From NCBI GenBank assembly GCA_938022235.1, contig CALIEL010000055.1, positions 1 to 19,729 of the forward strand: DNA of 19,729 nt. The letters are read 5' to 3'. Of this stretch, positions 14,337 through 19,729 are shown one piece after another (position 1 is the stretch's first letter; the number at the start of each line of letters is the position of its first letter). This stretch comes from Oribacterium parvum. GTDB lineage: Bacteria > Bacillota > Clostridia > Lachnospirales > Lachnospiraceae. Position numbers and translations under genes: made by a program. The notes under the pieces were generated by a model, which was not told where the DNA came from, searched no databases, and saw nothing but the letters and a program-made list of their open reading frames with translations.

Positions 14337-15186
14337 GGTCCTTACTCTCCTTTTGAAAACGATCGTCTTTTCGCTCTTTAAGCACCAAGACTTCCCTTAA
14401 ATCCGTAAAATCCGCGGCAGGAATCAGATAGCCGTTTTTCATTAAACGCTTCTCATCCTCTTCTATACCGATGGCATAGCCTACCAAAATACCGGGTAGA
14501 AATTTTGAGGAAATATTGGAGGTAACAATTCTGTCTCCATCCTGAATTACCGCTTCTTTCTTCATATTGGTAATTCTGAGTCTTCCCTCTTCAAAAAGCT
14601 GTAAATCTCCTGCTACGATACAGGTGTCACTGGACTGAATTCCCATGCAGGAAACTCTGGACTCATCATCAATGATGGAACGTACGGTGGCATAATTCAG
14701 GCCTACATCCGTAACAATCCCTACCAGGCCGCCCTTGGCCATAACATTTTGATCTACCATAATGCCGTCCTTGGAGCCCTTATCAATACGGAAGACTTGG
14801 AACCAGTTTTCCGAGTCCTTGGCAATGACTCTGGCAGCTACTTTATCATATTGTAAATATTGCTGATCCAAAGAATATAAATCCCGCAGGCGTTTTAATT
14901 CTTCATCATTCTGCTTTAGGATATTGTTTTCTTCAGTCAATAAATCGATTTTTGCCGTAAGCTTCTCATTTTCCGCTTCAGCTTCCAAAAGGGTTTTATG
15001 CTTTTCCCAACGGGAATATAGCTTATAGCCTACATAATTCACACCGGACTGTATAGGAACCAAAACGGTTCCTACAGCATTCCGAAGAGGATTCATAAAG
15101 CCATCCTTAACAGACGACAAGACGATCATCATAATGCATAAGACCGTTAAGAGTATAAAAATATATTGATTTTTCTTCTGCTCCAC
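14326..15186 (-). CDS. mreC: Cell shape-determining protein MreC
   Basis: 286 residues, normal length. One membrane helix (about 8-26), a coiled coil (about 62-105, rich in Leu, Glu and Lys) and the beta-barrel region with NWFQVFRIDKGSKDGI, GGLVGIVTDVG and RSIIDDESRVSCM. MreC scaffolds PBP2 and activates it for side-wall synthesis. The start is GTG, sharing one base with the radC stop (TAGTG), with AGGGG upstream. mreB, which normally lies directly before mreC, is not present. Confidence 0.96.
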   Translation of the reverse strand: MEQKKNQYIFILLTVLCIMMIVLSSVKDGFMNPLRNAVGTVLVPIQSGVNYVGYKLYSRWEKHKTLLEAEAENEKLTAKIDLLTEENNILKQNDEELKRLRDLYSLDQQYLQYDKVAARVIAKDSENWFQVFRIDKGSKDGIMVDQNVMAKGGLVGIVTDVGLNYATVRSIIDDESRVSCMGIQSSDTCIVAGDLQLFEEGRLRITNMKKEAVIQDGDRIVTSNISSKFLPGILVGYAIGIEEDEKRLMKNGYLIPAADFTDLREVLVLKERKDDRFQKESKDLAE

Positions 15187-15875
15187 TATATTTTCCCCTG
15201 TTCCTTAAAACTGTAATATTGATTATCTCCGATAATAATGTGATCCATTAAGTGTATTCCCAGATACTCTCCCGCCTTATAGATTTCTTCCGTAGCCCGT
15301 TCATCCTCTCTGGAGGGGTGAGGATCCCCGGAGGGATGATTATGCACCAAAATAAAACAAACGGAAGCAGCCCTAAGAGCCTCCATAAAGATTTCCCTTC
15401 CGGAAAGAATGGATGCATTAGAGCTACCTTTGGACAAAAGAAAATCCTTTAGCAGTTGAGCTTTTGTATCCAAAAACAGAACATGAACTTCCTCATAGGA
15501 AAGATGCCGTAATTCTTCCTTAAAATATTGAAGCACGGAACCGGGAGATCGAAAGGATTGTACTTCCTCCCGGATTTTTCGGTTCCAAATTCTTTTGGCC
15601 AGCTCTCCTATGACCTGTAGCTCTATGGCCTTGGTTTCCCCTACTCCTTTAATAGCTTGTAAATCCTCCAGACTATACTGCATAAGTCCCACTAAGCCGT
15701 CATAAACAGGACTCAGATGAAGCACCTTTTCCGCAAGAGCCAATACACTTTCTTCTCTGGTTCCTGTGCGTAGTATCACAGCCAGAAGCTCCTCATCTGT
15801 TAAAGCGGATACACCTAAACGAATGGCTTTTTCTCTGGGCAATTCCTGCCCGGATTCTTTTAGTGTTAAATGCAT
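15186..15875 (-). CDS. radC: RadC-family JAB/MPN-domain protein
   Basis: 229 residues, normal length. The N-terminal helical part carries a helix-hairpin-helix (IKGVGETKAIELQ, about 75-87). The C-terminal JAB domain has the metal-binding motif HNHPSGDPHPSRED with His178, His180 and Asp191. Named RadC, its biochemical role is still unclear; members are suspected metalloproteases or nucleic-acid enzymes. AGGAGG lies 5 bases before the ATG. It opens the elongation operon after a 176-base gap with a candidate promoter. Linkage of radC to mre genes is common in Firmicutes. Confidence 0.95.
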   Translation of the reverse strand: MHLTLKESGQELPREKAIRLGVSALTDEELLAVILRTGTREESVLALAEKVLHLSPVYDGLVGLMQYSLEDLQAIKGVGETKAIELQVIGELAKRIWNRKIREEVQSFRSPGSVLQYFKEELRHLSYEEVHVLFLDTKAQLLKDFLLSKGSSNASILSGREIFMEALRAASVCFILVHNHPSGDPHPSREDERATEEIYKAGEYLGIHLMDHIIIGDNQYYSFKEQGKI

Positions 15876-16051
15876 ATTTTCCTCCTATCCGGAGGAGTCT
15901 ACAGAGGATTCTATTTTAACACGCTTTCCCCTTTAGGAGCAAAAACTTTTCTTAAGCTTTGGCTATTTTTATTCTTTCAAAAGTAAAGCCTTTATTCCGA
16001 ACAAGTGGCACAAGGGACACTTGAGATTTCTCGTAAGATTTACTTGGGTAT
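15876..16051 (-). other. Intergenic region before the elongation operon
   Basis: 176 bases between the YnbB-type gene and radC. It holds an inverted repeat CAAGTG/CACTTG (16002-16007 and 16018-16023) with no T-tract, so it is not a convincing terminator, and the candidate promoter at 15913-15942. No ORF or RNA gene is recognised. Confidence 0.5.
15913..15942 (-). promoter_or_regulatory. Candidate promoter for radC-mreCD-mrdA-rodA operon
   Basis: Minus-strand -35 TTGCTC (15942-15937, 4 of 6) and -10 TAAAAT (15918-15913, 5 of 6) with an 18-base spacer, about 40 bases before the radC ATG. Confidence 0.5.
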
Positions 16052-17341
16052 TTATTCCTTTGGAATTTTTACAAGTCCTGCCTTAAAAATATTATCCAGA
16101 GCCTTGATCACACCGAATTTTCCGTGAGCAAAGGTCAGGCCGCCCTGAAAATATACGGAATAGGGCTCTCTTAGGGGGGCGTCTGCGGATAATTCAATAC
16201 TGGAGCCGGAAATAAATGCCCCTGCAGCCATGACCACCGGATCCTCATAGCCCGGCATATCCCAGGGTTCCGGGCGAACAAAGGAGTCCACCGGAGAAGC
16301 TTCCTGAATTCCTCTACAAAAAGCCAGTAAAGCTTCTCCATTCCCCATACGAATTTCCTGAATAATATCGTTTCTTGGGCTATCTGCTTTAGGGTGACAG
16401 GAATAGCCCAGGGATTCAAAAAGACTTGCCGCAAAGATCGCACTTTTTTCCGCTGAAGCGGTAACCGTCGGTGCCAGGAAAAAGCCTTGGAAGAAATCCT
16501 TGTTACAGTGTAAGGAAGGGCCGAGCTCCTTTCCTAAGCCGGGAGCAGTCAGTCGCACCGCTGCCCTTTCAATACATTCTTTGCTTCCGGCAATATAGCC
16601 TCCGATGGGAGCCAGTCCTCCGCCGGGGTTTTTAATGAGGGATCCTACCACCATATCGGCTCCGTAGTCGCTGGGCTCTTCCGTGCATACAAATTCACCA
16701 TAGCAGTTATCCACCATGCAGATCAAATCCTTCTTACAGCCCTTGATAAAGCGAATCAAGTCTCCAATTTCCTTAGGACTGAAGCTCTTTCTATCGCTAT
16801 AGCCCTTGGAACGTTGAATTTCCACCAATCTGGTTTTTTCGGAAATGGCATTTTTAATACCCTCATAATCAAAGGAACCATCCGGCAGTAAAGCGACCTC
16901 TTTGTAGCTCACACCAAATTCCTTCAAGGAGCCTAGGGAGTCTCTGATTCCGATAACCTCATCCAAGGTATCATAGGGCTTACCTACCGGGGATAAAATT
17001 TCATCTCCCGGACGAAGGTTTCCCTGCAGGGCTATGGCCAAAGCATGGGTTCCGCAGACAATCTGGGAACGGACCAAGGCATCCTCCGTATGAAAATAAT
17101 TGGCATAAACCTCTTCCAAGGCATCTCTTCCAATATCGTTGTAGCCGTAGCCGGTGCTTCCCAGCAAATGGGCCTCTGAAACCTTTGCCTTTTGCAGAGC
17201 CTGTAAAACCTTTAACTGGTTGATTTCTGCAATTTCATCAATCTCTTTGAAACGGCTCTCCAGATTTTTTAATATTTTTTCACTATAGGCAATTACTTCC
17301 GGAGAAATGCCCATTTCTTCATAGATTCTTTGATAATCCAT
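16052..17341 (-). CDS. ynbB: PLP-dependent YnbB/methionine gamma-lyase family protein
   Basis: 429 residues, fold type I aminotransferase-like. Family members are annotated as aluminium resistance proteins or methionine gamma-lyase family proteins; the true reaction is not settled. Seen: STGYGYNDIGRDALEEVYA (62-80), a Gly-Thr-His-Ala loop (97-100), Asp211 in MVDNCYGEF as the pyridine-nitrogen contact, and GSLIKNPGGG with Lys237 as the likely PLP Schiff-base lysine. In B. subtilis ynbB lies close to miaA and hfq; here it directly follows miaA and hfq is missing. The ATG at 17341 (AAGGAGG 10 bases upstream) overlaps the miaA end by 49 bases. Confidence 0.9.
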   Translation of the reverse strand: MDYQRIYEEMGISPEVIAYSEKILKNLESRFKEIDEIAEINQLKVLQALQKAKVSEAHLLGSTGYGYNDIGRDALEEVYANYFHTEDALVRSQIVCGTHALAIALQGNLRPGDEILSPVGKPYDTLDEVIGIRDSLGSLKEFGVSYKEVALLPDGSFDYEGIKNAISEKTRLVEIQRSKGYSDRKSFSPKEIGDLIRFIKGCKKDLICMVDNCYGEFVCTEEPSDYGADMVVGSLIKNPGGGLAPIGGYIAGSKECIERAAVRLTAPGLGKELGPSLHCNKDFFQGFFLAPTVTASAEKSAIFAASLFESLGYSCHPKADSPRNDIIQEIRMGNGEALLAFCRGIQEASPVDSFVRPEPWDMPGYEDPVVMAAGAFISGSSIELSADAPLREPYSVYFQGGLTFAHGKFGVIKALDNIFKAGLVKIPKE

Positions 17342-18267
17342 TCTATTCTTTCCTCCTTACCCCCTGCAAATTCCTCCTCAGAGAGGAAGATGGTATTTTT
17401 CTCTCTTCTAAACCAGGTCATCTGCCTTTTGGCATAGTTTCTGGAATGCTGCTGAATTTTTTCGATACACTCATCTTCTGTGTATCGTCCCTCTAAATAA
17501 GCAAAAACCTCCTTATAGCCTATAGCATTACAGCCCGGCATATTTTCCCGATAGCCCTGCTCATAAAGAGCCTGAACCTCTTGAAACAAGCCCTCTTCCT
17601 TCATTTGCAGAACACGGTCATGGATACCCTGATACAATTTCTCCCGTTCTCTACACAATACTATAAATAGAGCATCATAGAGAGATTCTTTTTTTTGCTC
17701 TTCCTGATTATGTTGGGAAATGGGACGCTTATGGAGATAATAGTATTCCAAAGCTCGGATGATTCTTTGCTTATTATTTTCATGGATGGCTTCAGCCGCT
17801 TCCGGATCCACTCGGGACAATTCTTGGTGGAGGGGAATCGTTCCTTCTTTTTCCAGTCTTTCCGTAAGTTCCCTTCTGATTCTCTCCTTTTCGTCCTGAT
17901 TTTCTTCCTGAAAGTCTATATCATAAAGCATGGCTTGAATGTAGAATCCGGTACCTCCCACCAAAATGGGAAGCTTTTCCCTACTGTAAAGTTCAGCAAT
18001 TTTTTCTCTTGCCATCTTTTGAAAAAGGCTGGCATCATAATTTTCAGAAGAATTAAGGATGTCCAGAAGATGGTGGGGAACTCCCTCCTTCTCTTCCTCT
18101 TTTACCTTACCGGAACCGATATCAAGCCCTTTGTAAACCTGAACAGAGTCCGCGGAGATACACTCTCCGTCCAAAGCCTTGGCTAAGGCGATGGAGGTGT
18201 CGGTTTTTCCTACCGCAGTAGGGCCTGCCAAAATCAATAAGGGCTTATATTCTTCCCAAAGATTCAT
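17293..18267 (-). CDS. miaA: tRNA dimethylallyltransferase
   Basis: 324 residues, normal length. The P-loop GPTAVGKT (15-22), ISADSVQVYKGLDIGSGKV, PHHLLDI, the LVGGTGFYIQAML block and NNKQRIIRALEYY are all typical. AIGYKEV and AKRQMTWFRR close the C-terminal part. MiaA adds a dimethylallyl group to A37 of tRNAs that read codons starting with U. The ATG follows the mutL stop with no gap (TAAATG). The last 49 bases overlap the next gene in another frame, and the miaA C-terminal codons (Lys-Glu-Glu) form that gene's ribosome binding site. Confidence 0.97.
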   Translation of the reverse strand: MNLWEEYKPLLILAGPTAVGKTDTSIALAKALDGECISADSVQVYKGLDIGSGKVKEEEKEGVPHHLLDILNSSENYDASLFQKMAREKIAELYSREKLPILVGGTGFYIQAMLYDIDFQEENQDEKERIRRELTERLEKEGTIPLHQELSRVDPEAAEAIHENNKQRIIRALEYYYLHKRPISQHNQEEQKKESLYDALFIVLCREREKLYQGIHDRVLQMKEEGLFQEVQALYEQGYRENMPGCNAIGYKEVFAYLEGRYTEDECIEKIQQHSRNYAKRQMTWFRREKNTIFLSEEEFAGGKEERIEWIIKESMKKWAFLRK

Positions 18268-19729
18268 TTATACAATCCTCTTAAACATTTTTTCCAAATC
18301 CTGCTTTTTAAAGGCCACAATCGTAGGCCGGCCATGGGGGCAGGCATAGGGATTTTCCAGGGTGAATAGCTTCTGTACCAAAGCCTCAGCCTCCTGAAAG
18401 CTAAGGAGCTGATTGCCCTTTACAGAGGCCTTGCAGGCCATGGACGCAATTTTATTATAGACGCTCTCCGCTTCGGAAAGGTTCCCTTCTTCTGCAAGAG
18501 CATCCAGAATCTCATGAAATAGCATTTCCGCATCCAAAGAAGGAAAATCCGCAGGGATTCCTTCTAAAAGGTATCGCTTATCTTCTTCCTTTCGGATTCT
18601 ATAGCCAAGATGAGTAAAATAGTCCTTGGTTTTTTCATAGAGCTCTTCCTCTTTCGCATTAAAGACCATGGTTTTGGGAAGAATGCCCTGACTGATTCCC
18701 GGCTTTTCCAGGTAATTCTTTCGCATTTTTTCAAAGTTCACCTTCTCATGGGCAGCATGCTGATCCATAATAAAGAGTTCCTTTTGAAATTCTATCAACC
18801 AGTAGGTCTGAAAAACCTGCCCAATCAGTCGGAATTCCTTCTCTCCCTCTTCAGAGAAGAAGGAGGGAGAAAATAGATTTTCCTGTTCTGCCGATGGGAG
18901 CTTTTCCGATTCGGTGAAAAGCTGCTCTTCCTTGGGGACAGTATTCTCTTCCTTTTCAGAAGCCTTTTCTTCTTCTAAACGAATCCCCTTTGTTAAATCA
19001 AACTCTTCATAGATAAGCTTCTCTTCGCCAGTTTCATCTTTCTGCTGATTCAGCTCCGGAGTTTCTGAGCTAAAATGAGTTTTCTCCGTAGCTTCTGTTC
19101 TAAACTGAGTCTTCTCTGAAATGATTTCTGAAACGTTCTCTGGAGCCTCCTTCTCTTCCGCTTTTTTCTCCCAAAGCTGACTGGAAGGGGAAAGAAATGT
19201 TGTATTTTTCTCCTCCTTTTCCTTTTGGAAAAGGGAAAGGGGGCTATGGTCAATCAAGTCTGCCTTAGATAAGGTCTTGCTGACGCAATCAAAGAGCGCC
19301 TGATAAATTTTTTCTCGATTTTGAAAACGCACCTCCAGCTTTTGGGGATGCACATTCACATCTACAAGATTGGGGCTTAGGTGTAAAAAGACAATGGCAA
19401 AGGGGAACTTATGCTGCATCAAAAAGGGCTTATAGGCGTCCTCCAGGGCTCTACTTAGTAAAGAATCCCGAACAAATCGCCCATTTACAAAGAAAATTTC
19501 ATATTGCCTGTTGGAACGGGTAAGGCTGGGCTTGCCCAAAAGCCCCTCAATATGCAGGGTAGCCAATCCTGTTAGGCTTGAAGGATAATAGGATTCCCTT
19601 ATTTCCAGACTGTCTTTGGCAAAGGCCTTTCCGTAAATGCCGAAAACCACATCAGAAAGCTTTCCGCCCCCAACGGTTTGGAAGCGGCTTTTTCCATCCT
19701 TTACAAAATGAAAGGAAATGCTCGGATTG
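18268..19729 (-). CDS. mutL: DNA mismatch repair protein MutL, lacking its N-terminus (window edge)
   Basis: About 486 C-terminal residues are visible; the frame stays open to the right edge (beginning NPSISFHFVKDGKSRF), so the ATPase N-terminus lies outside. Visible are the end of the transducer domain (NGRFVRD, PFAIVFLHL, VDVNVHPQKLEVRF), a long Glu/Ser/Lys-rich linker, and the C-terminal dimerisation and endonuclease domain. DQHAAHEKVNFE, ACKASVKGNQ and CPHGRPT are the metal-binding motifs of nicking MutL proteins, as in B. subtilis and unlike E. coli. MutL nicks the new strand after MutS finds a mismatch. miaA follows with zero gap. Confidence 0.96.
   Translation of the reverse strand, partial: NPSISFHFVKDGKSRFQTVGGGKLSDVVFGIYGKAFAKDSLEIRESYYPSSLTGLATLHIEGLLGKPSLTRSNRQYEIFFVNGRFVRDSLLSRALEDAYKPFLMQHKFPFAIVFLHLSPNLVDVNVHPQKLEVRFQNREKIYQALFDCVSKTLSKADLIDHSPLSLFQKEKEEKNTTFLSPSSQLWEKKAEEKEAPENVSEIISEKTQFRTEATEKTHFSSETPELNQQKDETGEEKLIYEEFDLTKGIRLEEEKASEKEENTVPKEEQLFTESEKLPSAEQENLFSPSFFSEEGEKEFRLIGQVFQTYWLIEFQKELFIMDQHAAHEKVNFEKMRKNYLEKPGISQGILPKTMVFNAKEEELYEKTKDYFTHLGYRIRKEEDKRYLLEGIPADFPSLDAEMLFHEILDALAEEGNLSEAESVYNKIASMACKASVKGNQLLSFQEAEALVQKLFTLENPYACPHGRPTIVAFKKQDLEKMFKRIV
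19062..19125 (-). repeat. Imperfect 30-bp tandem repeat in the mutL linker
   Basis: Two adjacent units of about 30 bases share CTAAAATGAGTTTTCTC / CTAAACTGAGTCTTCTC (plus strand). They encode decapeptides of the form SEKTQFRTEA and TEKTHFSSET in the flexible MutL linker. In-frame expansion would alter linker length only. Confidence 0.55.

Noticed and set aside
16002..16023. Inverted repeat CAAGTG/CACTTG as a terminator of the mutL-miaA-ynbB unit
   Set aside because: Stem is only 6 bp with a 10-base loop and no T-tract follows.
17695..18186. 163-codon open frame on the plus strand opposite miaA
   Set aside because: It lies entirely antisense to miaA, has no recognisable protein motif, and the opposite frame has full family motifs.
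1..19729. Search for CRISPR arrays, insertion sequences, phage genes, tRNAs and toxin-antitoxin pairs
   Set aside because: No regularly spaced repeats, transposase or integrase motifs, tRNA cloverleaf or small paired ORFs were recognised; all sequence is accounted for by core genes and short spacers.

Overview
The window reads as a piece of a low-to-medium GC Clostridia chromosome, most likely a Lachnospiraceae member. This is inferred from gene order and protein style; the genus cannot be fixed by eye (an Oribacterium- or Lachnoanaerobaculum-like organism would fit). Every convincing gene is on the minus strand, so transcription runs from high to low coordinates. I see no mobile element, tRNA, rRNA, CRISPR array or phage gene. 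The content is mostly core housekeeping and cell-envelope genes, and no gap without a gene exceeds about 180 bases.

In transcription order, the right end holds mutL (start lies outside the window), miaA and a ynbB-type PLP enzyme, tightly packed or overlapping. After a 176-base gap with a candidate promoter comes a cell-elongation operon: radC, mreC, mreD, a very long PBP2 (mrdA), rodA, a methylglyoxal-synthase-like gene and a D,D-carboxypeptidase lipoprotein, with overlaps or gaps of at most 14 bases. mreB, which usually sits between radC and mreC, is absent here.

A well-formed promoter inside the end of the carboxypeptidase gene then drives a small P-loop protein and a single-pass HlyD-like envelope protein. 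sepF follows with its own near-consensus promoter and ends in a strong intrinsic terminator. Next is a set coupled by ATGA overlaps (aroB, lspA, an rluD-type pseudouridine synthase), then a membrane-anchored NlpC/P60 hydrolase. The left end is the ribosomal unit with its promoter and an L21-type leader: rplU, rpmA, two tandem hairpin terminators and the start of obg (cut by the window edge).

The main theme is peptidoglycan synthesis and remodelling plus division: MreCD-PBP2-RodA build side wall, the carboxypeptidase trims stem peptides, NlpC/P60 cuts peptides and SepF tethers FtsZ. The most notable departures from textbook are a methylglyoxal-synthase homologue whose catalytic Asp and His are replaced, an L27 that lacks the cleavable N-terminal extension and the neighbouring prp protease gene, the missing mreB, a roughly 240-residue insertion in the PBP2 transpeptidase domain, and the uncharacterised P-loop/HlyD-like pair next to sepF. 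I did not find a clear new multi-gene defence or metabolic system.
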